A stretch of 37,278 nucleotides of DNA from Mycobacterium sp. (GTDB lineage Bacteria > Actinomycetota > Actinomycetes > Mycobacteriales > Mycobacteriaceae): contig JAOPUT010000041.1 in NCBI GenBank assembly GCA_025963385.1, forward strand, positions 1-37,278, read 5' to 3'. The notes below the pieces were generated by a model. It ran no database searches and was not told the DNA's origin. It saw only the letters and a program-made list of their open reading frames with translations. Made by a program: the position numbers and the translations under genes. Below, piece by piece: positions 24,483 to 32,709 of the stretch; position 1 is the first letter of the stretch; each line of letters starts with the position of its first letter.

Positions 24483-26246
24483 GTGGTGCGTTTGATTCGT
24501 GAATTGCTCAGCCCGTACCGCGGGCGGCTGGCGATCATCCTGGCGGCGATGCTGGTGCAGACGTTGATGAGCCTGGCCGCGCCGTGGCCGCTGAAGATCA
24601 TCATCGACAACGTCGTCGGCAATCGTCCTGCGCCCGCGTGGATCGCCTGGCTGATGCCACTGCTCGGCGGCGATTCCCGACTGCATCTGGCCGCGGCGGC
24701 CGGGATCGCGACGGTCGCGATCGCCGCGGTGACCGGGTTGGCGTTCTACGTCGCCAACTACTTCACCGAGAGCCTTGGTCAGTGGGTCGCCAACGATCTG
24801 CGGGTGCGGATCTATCACCGCCTCCAGATGTTCTCCCTGGCCTACTACGACCACAACCGGGTCGGGGCGATCCTGTCCACGATCATGACCGACGTCCAGA
24901 CGATCCAGAGCTTCGCGTCCGTGTCGACCGCAGGCATGGTGACCGACACCCTGACGATCTTCGGCATGGTCATCGTGATGTTCGCGCTGCGTTGGGATTT
25001 CGCGTTGATTGCGCTGGCCGTGATGCCGTTCGTGGCGATCTTCGTCGTCAGGGTCAACGGCATGATCAAGAACGCCACCCGCGAGGTCCGCAAGCGCCAG
25101 TCCGATCTGATGTCCACGCTGCAGCAGGGCCTCGAAGGCATCGAGGTGGTGCAGGCCTTCGACCGCCAAGACCTCGAGGAGCGCGAACTGTCCCAGGCCT
25201 CTGAGGGCACGGTGACCGCATGGATCAAGGCCCGCAGAGTGTCGTCCCTGCTGTCGCCGGTGGTCGGTCTGGCCGTGGCATTCTGCACCGGCGTGGTGCT
25301 CTGGCGGGGCTCGGAACTCATCCTTGCCGGCGTCACCACGATCGGGACCCTGACGGTGTTCCTGGCCTACCTGGCCAAGTTCTTTCAACCGGTCCGGGAC
25401 ATCGCGGTGATGACCAATTCGCTGGCCCAGGTCTCCGTCGGCTTCGAACGGATCAGGGCGATCCTGGAGGCCGACTACGTCGTGCCCGAGCGTCCCGGTG
25501 CGATCGAACCGCCCCCACTGCGCGGCGAGATCATCTTCTCCCACGTGGCATTCGGGTACGACCCCGACGTTCCGGTGCTGCGTGACGTCAGCTTCACCAT
25601 CGCGCCGGGCCAACTGGTCGGGATCGTCGGACCCACCGGCAGCGGGAAGTCCACCGTGGTGAGCCTGATTCCACGCTTCCGCGACGCTGACGCCGGGACG
25701 ATCCAAATCGACGGGGTCAACGTCTGCGACTACCGACTGCATCCACTGCGCAGGCAGATTGGATTCGTACTCCAGGACACCGTGCTCTTCCACGGCACGG
25801 TCCGCGAGAACATCGCCTTCGGTAAGCCCGAGGCCACCGACGACGAGATCCTCGCCGCCGCAAAGCTCGCGAACGCCGACGAGTTCATCGTCCGCATGCC
25901 CAAGGGATACGACAGCATCGTCGGCGAGCGGGGTCTGACCCTGTCCGGCGGGCAGCGCCAGCGCATCGGCATCGCGCGCGCCTTCATCCGAAACAGCCCG
26001 ATCCTCATCCTCGACGAGCCGACCGCCGCGCTGGACGCCGAGTCCGAGGAACTCGTCGTCGAGGGCCTGGAACGGCTGATGAAGGGTCGCACCGCCATCG
26101 TCATCGCCCACCGGCTGAGCACCATCCGCGACGCCGACAAGATCATCGTCCTCAAGGACGGTGTGGTTGCCGAAGAGGGCACCAACGACGAGTTGCTCGC
26201 GCGCGGTGGGATTTACGCCGATCTGCATCGCATCCAGTACAAGTAG
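24483..26246 (+). CDS. ABC exporter half-transporter (MsbA/LmrA type)
   Basis: A 587-residue fused transmembrane-ATPase protein that would act as a homodimer. Six transmembrane segments begin with LSPYRGRLAIILAAMLVQTL; the intracellular loop FSLAYYDHNRVGAILSTIMTDV is typical of type IV exporters. The ATPase has Walker A GPTGSGKST, signature LSGGQRQRIGIARA, Walker B ILILDEPTAALD and the H-loop VIAHRLS. I chose the GTG at 24483 (an adjacent GTG at 24486 is equivalent), with GAGAGGAAG upstream, because the open frame before it lacks hydrophobic or family sequence. The substrate is unknown. It shares a 146-bp divergent promoter region with the BacA-like gene. Confidence 0.92.
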   Translation: MVRLIRELLSPYRGRLAIILAAMLVQTLMSLAAPWPLKIIIDNVVGNRPAPAWIAWLMPLLGGDSRLHLAAAAGIATVAIAAVTGLAFYVANYFTESLGQWVANDLRVRIYHRLQMFSLAYYDHNRVGAILSTIMTDVQTIQSFASVSTAGMVTDTLTIFGMVIVMFALRWDFALIALAVMPFVAIFVVRVNGMIKNATREVRKRQSDLMSTLQQGLEGIEVVQAFDRQDLEERELSQASEGTVTAWIKARRVSSLLSPVVGLAVAFCTGVVLWRGSELILAGVTTIGTLTVFLAYLAKFFQPVRDIAVMTNSLAQVSVGFERIRAILEADYVVPERPGAIEPPPLRGEIIFSHVAFGYDPDVPVLRDVSFTIAPGQLVGIVGPTGSGKSTVVSLIPRFRDADAGTIQIDGVNVCDYRLHPLRRQIGFVLQDTVLFHGTVRENIAFGKPEATDDEILAAAKLANADEFIVRMPKGYDSIVGERGLTLSGGQRQRIGIARAFIRNSPILILDEPTAALDAESEELVVEGLERLMKGRTAIVIAHRLSTIRDADKIIVLKDGVVAEEGTNDELLARGGIYADLHRIQYK

Positions 26247-26386
26247 TTAGCCTTCCGTATCCCCGTCATTCACGTCCAGTTCAGGCATGCCGGCGATCTG
26301 CACATTGTCACGCCCAAACCTCCTGCCCCTGTTACCGTTTGGCCGGTTGGACCCAATGAGAATTCCACCAGAGAGGGGGATCGGCA

Positions 26387-27130
26387 ATGCTGACGATGCG
26401 TGATCACGACGTTGACGACTACGTGGCGCTGCGTGACATGGACGCGACCGACGTAGGTGTGCTCGCCGAAGACGATCGAGCGTGCCTAGCCGAGCTCGGC
26501 CAGTATCTGGTCGACGCCGGCGCGGACCACCGGTTTGCTGTGTGGTTGCTGCACAAGCACTTCGAGCCCGCTGTGGGCGAGGTGTTCGTCGAGCGCGCCA
26601 TTACCGAGCCGCGCCGTACCGAAACCACTCTGGTGCCACGGGCCGCCCATCCGGGGTCGGCGCTGGGCGCCACCGCGCTGCGGTTCGACGCGGCAGTGGA
26701 CTCCGGTGTCGGCGTGATCGGCATGGAGTTCGCCGAACCCGAGGACTTCGGCTGCACCTCGCCGGTCAGCGAGGCCGACGCCACCGTGCTGGCGGGCCTC
26801 GCCGAACGCCTGCGCGCGCATGGCAAGACCGAGCGCTTCGGCGTCAAGCTCATCCGCAACCCGCTCGACCTGCTCGAGCGTGAACTGCTTCTGGAGACCT
26901 GCGACAGCACCGAGCGGGCGCTCTACTGCGACGTCACCGACCGCGCGGAACTGCCCGCCGACGTGACGATCATCGAAACCGCTTGGCGCTACACGCTGGT
27001 GCAAGGCGAGACCGAGGCCATCGTCATGCAGGACTGCACCGCGGGCTGCGTCTCCGTCCCCGGCGGCCACGACCTGGGCCACGCCCACTCGCAGACCGAC
27101 AACGAGGACAACCCGATCGATCCGGTCTAG
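26387..27130 (+). CDS. Protein of unknown function, 247 residues
   Basis: I do not recognise the family. The protein is acidic, without signal peptide or transmembrane segments. It has a central Gly/Phe-containing part (IGMEFAEPEDFGCTSPV), a helical stretch ending LLERELLLETCDS, and a C-terminal part with a CTAGC cysteine pair and several histidines (GGHDLGHAHSQTDNED), which could bind a metal. The ATG at 26387 has a strong ribosome-binding site (GAGAGGGGG). The gene stands alone, convergent with the alpha/beta hydrolase. The 140 bases before it hold nothing I can name. Confidence 0.75.
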   Translation: MLTMRDHDVDDYVALRDMDATDVGVLAEDDRACLAELGQYLVDAGADHRFAVWLLHKHFEPAVGEVFVERAITEPRRTETTLVPRAAHPGSALGATALRFDAAVDSGVGVIGMEFAEPEDFGCTSPVSEADATVLAGLAERLRAHGKTERFGVKLIRNPLDLLERELLLETCDSTERALYCDVTDRAELPADVTIIETAWRYTLVQGETEAIVMQDCTAGCVSVPGGHDLGHAHSQTDNEDNPIDPV

Positions 27131-27140
27131 CCCCCTCCCC

Positions 27141-27200
27141 GCGAGCAGACACAAAGGTGCGCGCACGTTCGGCGTGTCGGGCACGTTTGCGTCTGCTCGC
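27141..27200. repeat. Inverted repeat (GCGAGCAGAC arms) between convergent genes
   Basis: GCGAGCAGACACAAA (27141-27155) pairs with TTTGCGTCTGCTCGC (27186-27200), one mismatch in 15, around a 30-base spacer that itself contains short GTGCGCGCAC symmetry. CGAGCAGACGCAAA-type sequences recur between mycobacterial genes as far as I remember. It sits exactly between two convergent stops and may terminate both transcripts. Confidence 0.75.
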
Positions 27201-27206
27201 CGGCGG

Positions 27207-28028
27207 TTACGGACTCGCGAGGCCGATCAGTCGCTCCACCAGTTGGGCGGGCGCGTCCTCGGGAAGCAGGTGGCCTGCGTCGTCGATCCACGTGAGGCCC
27301 CGGTTGGCGACCCGCTGCTCGATCCACCTTCCGTGAGACACGGGTAGAATCTGATCTTCTCGGCCCCAGATCAGGGTGACGGGAATATCGATGGTCTCCA
27401 GCAGGTGTTCGTACTCGGCAGTGTCGGCCTGGCTGAGTTGTCGGTACTGCCGGTAGAACGCGGCCTGCCCGTCGGAACCGAGCCACGGAGCGAGATACGT
27501 CTCGAGCACACCCGGCCGGTAGCCCTGGTGAGTGCCATTGCGCAGGTGGGCGGTCACCAGTGCTTCGTGCGCGTACGCCGGAAGTCGTTCGAACACATCG
27601 TGATGTTCGCGCATCAGGGCGAACAGGCCGTGCTCCCACGTTCCCCCGGTGACGGCATCGAACAGTGTCAGATCCGAGTACGGCGTGTCTTCGAGCAGCA
27701 GCGCCCGCAGTGCGATCGCTCCACCGATGTCGCAGGCAACGACGCTCGGGCGGACCAATTTCCACTGACGTAACAGTTCTGCGAAGTTGCGTCCCTGTGC
27801 CGCGAGGGTGAGGTCCTGGCCCTCGTGCTTGTCCGATTGACCGTAGCCGAGGTGGTCGAAGACGTAGACGTGCCGTCCGTGCCTAGCGAGCGCGACGGCG
27901 ACGTCCCGCCACAGGAATGACGAGTAGGGCGTGCCGTGAACGAGCACGATCGGGGTGCCAGCTCCGAGGGAGCGCCATCGCACCACACCGTCCTCGAGCT
28001 CAGTCGAATCGGTCAGTGTCCAAGTCAT
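27207..28028 (-). CDS. Alpha/beta-hydrolase with Asp nucleophile (dehalogenase/epoxide hydrolase-like)
   Basis: A 273-residue cytosolic alpha/beta-hydrolase. The oxyanion region is VLVHGTPYSSFLWRDV; the nucleophile elbow is VVACDIGGAIALR, where Asp replaces the usual Ser, as in haloalkane dehalogenases, haloacetate dehalogenases and epoxide hydrolases. The acid is probably Asp in WGREDQILPV and the base His in DDAGHLLPED. The substrate is unknown. The ATG is 10 bases downstream of the stop of a truncated LysR gene on the same strand, so the two probably formed an operon before the LysR gene was cut. Confidence 0.9.
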   Translation of the reverse strand: MTWTLTDSTELEDGVVRWRSLGAGTPIVLVHGTPYSSFLWRDVAVALARHGRHVYVFDHLGYGQSDKHEGQDLTLAAQGRNFAELLRQWKLVRPSVVACDIGGAIALRALLLEDTPYSDLTLFDAVTGGTWEHGLFALMREHHDVFERLPAYAHEALVTAHLRNGTHQGYRPGVLETYLAPWLGSDGQAAFYRQYRQLSQADTAEYEHLLETIDIPVTLIWGREDQILPVSHGRWIEQRVANRGLTWIDDAGHLLPEDAPAQLVERLIGLASP

Positions 28029-28038
28029 GTCGCATCCT

Positions 28039-28368
28039 TCACTGATTGGCCGCGTTCTCCCGTGCCGGTGAATCGTTGGGAGAGTTGGGCTTACGTAGAT
28101 CGGCGATGAACTGCGCAGTCAACGGACCGGGTGCGGTGCGGGTCACCGCCGCGAGCGGTCTGACCCATCGCGGCGAGAACGGTCTGCCTGCTCCGGCAAA
28201 ACCGGCGCTGATGGGACACACCGCGACGCCGAGCCCCGCCGCGCCCAGTTGCAGTGCGGCCGCACTCACCGCCGTCCTCATTACGGTCTCGGTGTGGATC
28301 CCCGCGCTCGACAGCGATCGGTCCAGCCATCCGCTGAGGCCGTTCTCCGCCGCGAGCCGAACCCGCCT
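28039..28368 (-). pseudogene. 3' remnant of a LysR-family regulator gene
   Basis: The last roughly 110 codons of a LysR substrate-binding domain remain: GWLDRSLSSAGIHTETVMRT, AALQLGAAGLGVAVCPI, and RPLAAVTRTAPGPLTAQFI near the C-terminus. The frame runs upstream directly into the stop codon of the nrdF tail, so the helix-turn-helix half is gone. An internal ATG at 28281 could still start an 80-residue peptide, but without DNA-binding capacity. It indicates a deletion or recombination next to nrdF. Family assignment is from the C-terminal pattern only. Confidence 0.68.
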
Positions 28369-28503
<135 letters not shown>

Positions 28504-28536
28504 TCACACCTGCTGTTGCCTCCAGATACCTCGGTT

Positions 28537-28569
28537 TGTCGGGCAAATGTGGGCAAAATGTGGGCACGG
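28537..28569. repeat. Three tandem 11-bp direct repeats (TGTGGGCAAAA)
   Basis: TGTCGGGCAAA, TGTGGGCAAAA and TGTGGGCACGG follow each other without gaps, one helical turn per unit. They start 84 bases from the nrdF tail. Tandem helical-phase repeats beside an att core are the usual form of integrase-arm or excisionase binding sites. The rest of the 28453-28676 gap holds nothing else I can identify. Confidence 0.65.
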
Positions 28570-28676
28570 GAATGGCGCGTCACTCGTTCTCGCGTGGCGC
28601 GATGCGCGGCGCCATTGGCGGCACCTCGGTCCACGTCATCGGCACGGCACCGGGGCGCCGCACAGCGACGACTGAG

Positions 28677-29402
28677 TTACTCCTTGCGACTGAGACGCAC
28701 TTCCTCTGCAAGAGCGCGAATTTCGGCGCGCAACTCTTCAACGTGCTCGACGGTTGCCGACTGGCTCGCGGCGTCTTCCTCAGCGACTCGTTGCACTATC
28801 CATGACGCGAGGGAACCCGTGACCACGCCGATGAGGCTGATCCCGCCAACCATGAGGAGCGCGGCAACGATTCTGCCGGTGCTGGTGACTGGGTAGAGAT
28901 CGCCGTACCCAACAGTGGTGACCGTGGTGACCGACCACCAGAGTGCCTTGCCGAACGAGGTGATCAGTGCGCCAGGCTGATCACGTTCCTGTTCAAGAAC
29001 CGCCAGAGATGCAACGTAGATCAGGAGGGTGATGCCGCCGACGGTGTAGACGACGATGCGGCCCCGAATGGCATTGCCGACCGCCTTCTGCATGGCACTG
29101 ACCAGGATGACGAGCCGCAGCAGGCGCAAGGGCCGCAGTAGGGGCAGCGCGACGACTGCGAGATCGAGAAGGTGCCGAACGAACCACCGACGTCGATCGT
29201 CGGCCAGCGCGAGCCGAACGAAGTAGTCGACGACGAACACGCCCCAGATGGTCCAACTCGCCGCCCACAGAAACTGAGCTTCCGCACCCTGAGGCCGACC
29301 GAGTACCTGTGTGGAGTAGACGGCGAGGAAAGCGATCGCGACTGCCGCGAGCGGCCACTCAGCACGCTGCTCCCAGCGGTCGAGCCTCGGTAGGGTATTC
29401 AC
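28677..29402 (-). CDS. Voltage-gated-type potassium channel
   Basis: A 241-residue six-segment ion channel. S1 and S2 are hydrophobic (EWPLAAVAIAFLAVYSTQVL, FLWAASWTIWGVFVVDYFVR), S4 has spaced arginines (LRPLRLLRLVILVSA), the pore helix and selectivity filter read WWSVTTVTTVGYGDLYPVT, and S6 is GRIVAALLMVGGISLIGVV. The C-terminus (VEHVEELRAEIRALAEEVRL) is a short coiled coil that would hold the tetramer. I chose the GTG at 29402 because homologues begin with an MNTLPRLDRWE-like sequence; a TTG at 29465 would add 21 atypical residues. It is the first gene inside the putative island. Confidence 0.9.
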   Translation of the reverse strand: MNTLPRLDRWEQRAEWPLAAVAIAFLAVYSTQVLGRPQGAEAQFLWAASWTIWGVFVVDYFVRLALADDRRRWFVRHLLDLAVVALPLLRPLRLLRLVILVSAMQKAVGNAIRGRIVVYTVGGITLLIYVASLAVLEQERDQPGALITSFGKALWWSVTTVTTVGYGDLYPVTSTGRIVAALLMVGGISLIGVVTGSLASWIVQRVAEEDAASQSATVEHVEELRAEIRALAEEVRLSRKE

Positions 29403-29489
29403 GGCACTCAGTGTCCCCGACGGCACTCCTGGGGACCCTGGAACGCGAGTCGCGAGCACACCCAACAGTCGAAGCCGCCAAGACGAAGC

Positions 29490-29807
29490 TCAGTCTCCGA
29501 GGTGATGGTCTGGTTGTCCGAGTTTCAACGGGGGCGCCACTGGGTCGTAGTGGTAGCACTGGTGAAACGGCGACGTGATTCCGTTCAGCTGGCCCTGGGC
29601 GCCGCCGTATACGGGTTGAGGCGCGACGTCGACGCATCGAGTCCACGCCCCGTCCGGCTGAATTGGGCCGTCGCAGTACAGCGCCCCGAGAAGATTGGTC
29701 TCGCAGTTGGCTCCTGGTGGATCGCCGGGGTAACCGTTTGCGGCAGGGGCCAGCAACACCGCACCGGTGAACACCAGGAGCAATGGCGGTAGCGCGATCG
29801 CCTTCAT
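29490..29807 (-). CDS. Secreted CDGP-domain protein
   Basis: A 105-residue exported protein. The signal peptide MKAIALPPLLLVFTGAVLLA is followed by APAANG and a cleavage site. The mature domain has four cysteines (NCETN, YCDGPI, RCVDV, QCYHY) and the YCDGPIQPDGAWTRC motif of a mycobacterial family named for CDGP, of unknown function. The ATG at 29807 with AGGA upstream is preferred over an upstream frame extension because it starts the signal peptide. It lies on the minus strand, divergent from the run of small secreted genes. Confidence 0.82.
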   Translation of the reverse strand: MKAIALPPLLLVFTGAVLLAPAANGYPGDPPGANCETNLLGALYCDGPIQPDGAWTRCVDVAPQPVYGGAQGQLNGITSPFHQCYHYDPVAPPLKLGQPDHHLGD

Positions 29808-30165
29808 CAGTGTTGATCCTCTGTTCTGGGCCGAGCTGCACTCGGAGTGTTCAGCCGGAAACGTCATCTACCAAAGTTGCAAGTTTGCGCGCCGGGGGCG
29901 TGCCGCAGTGGCTCCACCTCAGCGTTCCACACGCGACAGCGATCGCGAACGGTGTTGCTCCTCCCCAAACTGTGGGGTGAATATAGCGCAATAGTTCCTC
30001 ACTCATACAGCGTTTTCGTAGGATCAGACGTTTGCCATAATGGTCCTGCTGACGCAGACCAAAGCCGCAATGTCATAGTCCTTCTTGCTGTTTGCAATAA
30101 TCCGCTAGGGGTCCTAAGGTCTTGCTCTGATCGAAATCACAGCTAGATCACAGGGGGACACCAAC
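29808..30165. other. Divergent intergenic region, A/T-richer than its surroundings
   Basis: 358 bases between the divergent CDGP and Excalibur genes with no convincing gene. The stretch around 29990-30130 is visibly richer in A and T than the chromosome to the left. A sigma-A-like promoter (30092-30120) is the only element I can name. Confidence 0.6.
30092..30120 (+). promoter_or_regulatory. Putative sigma-A-type promoter for the Excalibur gene
   Basis: TTGCAA (30092-30097) and TAAGGT (30115-30120) are separated by 17 bases, the optimal spacing. The predicted start near 30127 gives a 40-base leader containing CAGGGGGA, a good ribosome-binding site, ahead of the ATG at 30166. Confidence 0.55.
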
Positions 30166-30363
30166 ATGGTTCGGAAGCTCATCGGCGCTTTGCTGCTCGT
30201 CGGAATCGCCGCTGTCGGGGTTGCTCCTGCAGCCTCTGCTCAGCGGCCCTACAAGAACTGCACTGAAGCGCACAACGACGGCGTATACGACATCCCCGAG
30301 AGCAGCGACGCCTACTGGTCCGGCGGTGATCGCGACGGCGACGGGGTTGCTTGCGAGTCGTAA
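30166..30363 (+). CDS. Secreted Excalibur calcium-binding domain protein
   Basis: A 65-residue exported protein. Signal peptide: MVRKLIGALLLVGIAAVGVA followed by PAASA and a cleavage site. The mature 40 residues are a single Excalibur domain with its cysteine pair (NCTEAHNDG and ACES) and the calcium-loop-like DRDGDGVACE. Such domains often sit at the end of surface nucleases; here the domain is a free-standing protein and a secreted nuclease is encoded 2.3 kb downstream. RBS AGGGGGA precedes the ATG. Confidence 0.88.
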   Translation: MVRKLIGALLLVGIAAVGVAPAASAQRPYKNCTEAHNDGVYDIPESSDAYWSGGDRDGDGVACES

Positions 30364-30387
30364 GCGCAGGCGAGAACCCTGACGCCC

Positions 30388-30681
30388 ATGACTCGCGTCA
30401 GAATGTGCACGACTGCCGCTGCGCTGAGCGTTTGTATCGCTCTTGCCTCGATGCCGATGGCAAGCGCCCAGACTCCAGGTGAGGCGTTTTGCGCGGAGAA
30501 CCAACGCCTCCTTCAAAGTTCGAACGGTGAGATGCCGTTCGAGATTGACGATGCCGTCGCCTGGGTGACCCAACGGTTCAACATGTCCGAAACCGAAGCT
30601 GTTCGGCTGATCAACAACGTGAGTGAGACGTACTGGTCAGGCATGAACGGTAGATGGCAAGTCAGATGTCACGGCGAGTGA
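30388..30681 (+). CDS. Small secreted protein of unknown function (DUF732-like length and layout)
   Basis: A 97-residue protein with a signal peptide ending MPMASAQ. The mature part is mostly helical with two cysteines (EAFCAEN and QVRCHGE), one near each end, and the pattern EAVRLINNVSETYW. I do not recognise the family; the two-cysteine helical layout recalls short mycobacterial secreted proteins such as DUF732. It follows the Excalibur gene by 24 bases on the same strand, so it is probably co-transcribed. The ribosome-binding site is weak. Confidence 0.7.
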   Translation: MTRVRMCTTAAALSVCIALASMPMASAQTPGEAFCAENQRLLQSSNGEMPFEIDDAVAWVTQRFNMSETEAVRLINNVSETYWSGMNGRWQVRCHGE

Positions 30682-30761
30682 AGTAAGTCCGCAAGCCGCA
30701 TTGGGTGGGCAGTAACACGGCTGCGTTGCGAACCAGACGAAATCGGGGGTGCGAACCAAGC

Positions 30762-31004
30762 ATGGTTAAAGGTGTTCTGATCGGCGCCCTGGGTGCGCTG
30801 ATAATCGGTGGGGCGGGATTGGGCACCGCTCCGGCGTCATCCTTTTCAGCTTCCAACAACTGGCCGATGTGCGGCACGTTCTCGCTGTTCAGCGACGACC
30901 AGTGCGACGCGATCGAGTACTGCCTAAACAACGATGATCCGGCGTGTAATCAGCTGGCCAACCAGCCGAGCACCCCTGCACCGCAGGGAAAAATGCCGCA
31001 ATGA
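30762..31004 (+). CDS. Small secreted protein of unknown function, cysteine-containing
   Basis: An 80-residue protein. MVKGVLIGALGALIIGGAGL is a signal peptide with cleavage probably after TAPA. The mature part has four cysteines (PMCGTF, DQCDAI, EYCLNN, PACNQL) and ends in a Pro/Gln-rich tail. No family recognised. The ATG at 30762 is chosen because it begins the signal peptide. Its stop overlaps the next gene's ATG by ATGA, implying translational coupling. Confidence 0.7.
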   Translation: MVKGVLIGALGALIIGGAGLGTAPASSFSASNNWPMCGTFSLFSDDQCDAIEYCLNNDDPACNQLANQPSTPAPQGKMPQ

Positions 31005-31360
31005 ATAGGTTGATCGGCGCCGCGCTTGTCATCGTCGGCTTGGCGCTGGGGTGCACGCCGGTCGTCTCCGCCGACCCTGGCCAGGACGGCTACGACGACG
31101 TGTACGGACTGATCACTGCTGACGAAGAGCAGGAAATCTGGGCCAATGGCCACCGCAACTGCGTCACACTCGACCGGGCTATGGAGGCCAGCCCGCCGCT
31201 GACGTCCAAAAACATCATTTCCGTCATTGAGAGCTACCGCGCTCAGGGCTGGGACGTGGAGTCCGCAAGTGACATCGTCTGGGAGTCGGTCAAGGGACGT
31301 TGCCCGGAATACCTCGACGCGGTGAAGCGCGCCGTACGGACGTACGGCGACCCATCGTGA
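31001..31360 (+). CDS. Secreted DUF732-like protein
   Basis: A 119-residue exported protein. The signal peptide (MNRLIGAALVIVGLALGC, TPVVSA) is followed by a DUF732-like arrangement: YDDVYGLITADEEQEIWANG, a conserved cysteine in RNCVTLDRAM, a helical middle, and AxxIVWESVKGRCPEYLDAV where DUF732 proteins have a YCP motif. Function of the family is unknown; it is abundant in mycobacteria. A cysteine at the end of the signal region could also make it a lipoprotein, but it lacks a good lipobox. It is coupled to its neighbours by ATGA and GTGA overlaps. Confidence 0.78.
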   Translation: MNRLIGAALVIVGLALGCTPVVSADPGQDGYDDVYGLITADEEQEIWANGHRNCVTLDRAMEASPPLTSKNIISVIESYRAQGWDVESASDIVWESVKGRCPEYLDAVKRAVRTYGDPS

Positions 31361-31839
31361 ACGGGGCCAACTTCGACGTCACCTCGTACGAGACGCTGTT
31401 CGGAGCAACCGCGCAAAGCAGAATCCTGAAGACCATCGCCGCAGGGCTAATCGCTGTCTGGTGTTTGGCCGGATGCTCGTCGGAGGGATCGAACGGCGCA
31501 ATGACACCATCGACGGCTACCGCGCTGCCGCCGAGCTGGGCCGAACTGCGAACCACCTATCAACCGCTGTTGACCAAGAACGGCGTATCGAAAGGATGCA
31601 ACTTCGCGCCAGACCCGGCGACGTGCTTCGCCGGTCTGTATCAGGCCACTGAATCGCTGCAAACAGACATCGCCGCCGTGCCGCCATCGTCCTCCAAGTC
31701 CGACGTCCAGAACCAGATCGACAACTTCGTCGAGAAGTACACGGCGTGGAGATCAAGCGGAACGTCCAACCGCCTGAGCAGCATGACTCTCGACGTCAAC
31801 GCGCTCGGAATCTGGAGGGCACTCCTACAGGCGACCTAG
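31357..31839 (+). CDS. Putative lipoprotein of unknown function
   Basis: A 160-residue protein whose hydrophobic segment ends in the lipobox LAGC (cysteine about residue 40) followed by SSEGSNG. The GTG start overlaps the preceding stop (GTGA); it leaves about 22 residues before the hydrophobic segment, longer than usual, but no better start lies inside. The mature part has WAELRTTYQPLLTKNGVSKG, a cysteine pair (GCNFAPDPATCF) and helices rich in Ser/Asp, resembling other mycobacterial lipoproteins that I cannot assign. Confidence 0.72.
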   Translation: MNGANFDVTSYETLFGATAQSRILKTIAAGLIAVWCLAGCSSEGSNGAMTPSTATALPPSWAELRTTYQPLLTKNGVSKGCNFAPDPATCFAGLYQATESLQTDIAAVPPSSSKSDVQNQIDNFVEKYTAWRSSGTSNRLSSMTLDVNALGIWRALLQAT

Positions 31840-31983
31840 CTGCTGGTTCGGACGGACCCCTCGGAAGCTAACGCCGCGCCTGGCGGTTCAGCTATCAAGG
31901 CTCTCCACCTCCGGGGCGATAGGCCGTTGGCAACTCCGTGAAGTGGCTCAATACAAACACCTTTACTGCATACAGGGGGAAAT

Positions 31984-32673
31984 GTGACAGCGGCACCAGG
32001 GTGGTACCCGGACCCAGCAGGAGGCACTGGGCAGCGGTACTTCGACGGTTCCACGTGGACTGATCAGACCGCGCCATCGTCGACCTACTTCGCCGCTAGC
32101 CCGCCTCAGGTCGTGCAGGAAAAGAAGAAGCCGAGCGGGTGCTTCAGGACCGTCGTCGGGTTCCTCGGGCTCTGTCTCGCTGTCATCGTGTTCGCTGCCA
32201 TGTGCTCCTCTACTGACACGACGTCGAGCAATTCGACCACCGCAAGTCGGACAACTCCGGCGCCTAGCGCGACTACGGGCGCTACGTCAGTCGGCGCCAC
32301 CCTGGGCGACGAGGTACGTGACGGAAAGTTCGCATTCGTGGTGAACAGCGTTTCTCCCAGCGACGCCACGTTCGGGATGAGCAAGCCGAGAGGCAAGTGG
32401 ATCATCGTCAACCTGACGGTCGCGAACACTGGCAACGAGCCGCAGTCATTCTTCGTTCAGAACCAGAAGCTGTTCGATGAGCAGGGGCGCGAATACGCGG
32501 CGGACACGATGGCAGCGCTGTCGATGAACGGGGACGACGCCATGATCATCGACATGAATCCTGGATTCAGCGCCAAGGTGATGGTGCCGTTCGACGTACC
32601 GACAGGAACAGACCCAGAGTCGGTCGAACTGCACGATTCAGCGTTCTCAGGTGGCGTCACCGTTCACGTCTAG
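31984..32673 (+). CDS. DUF2510/DUF4352 membrane-anchored protein
   Basis: A 229-residue protein. The N-terminal DUF2510 motif (PGWYPDPAGGTGQRYFDGSTWT) is cytosolic; a single hydrophobic segment (GFLGLCLAVIVFAAMC) and a Thr/Ser-rich linker follow; the exterior domain looks like DUF4352 (VVNSVSPSDATFG, WIIVNLTVANTGNEPQSF, LFDEQGREYAAD), an immunoglobulin-like fold found on surface lipoproteins. The GTG at 31984 has AGGGGGA upstream. DUF2510 motifs are common adapters in actinobacteria; the function is unknown. Confidence 0.87.
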   Translation: MTAAPGWYPDPAGGTGQRYFDGSTWTDQTAPSSTYFAASPPQVVQEKKKPSGCFRTVVGFLGLCLAVIVFAAMCSSTDTTSSNSTTASRTTPAPSATTGATSVGATLGDEVRDGKFAFVVNSVSPSDATFGMSKPRGKWIIVNLTVANTGNEPQSFFVQNQKLFDEQGREYAADTMAALSMNGDDAMIIDMNPGFSAKVMVPFDVPTGTDPESVELHDSAFSGGVTVHV

Positions 32674-32709
32674 GTCCCAAGCGTCGAACAGCAGGAGGTC
32701 AGCCGAACC

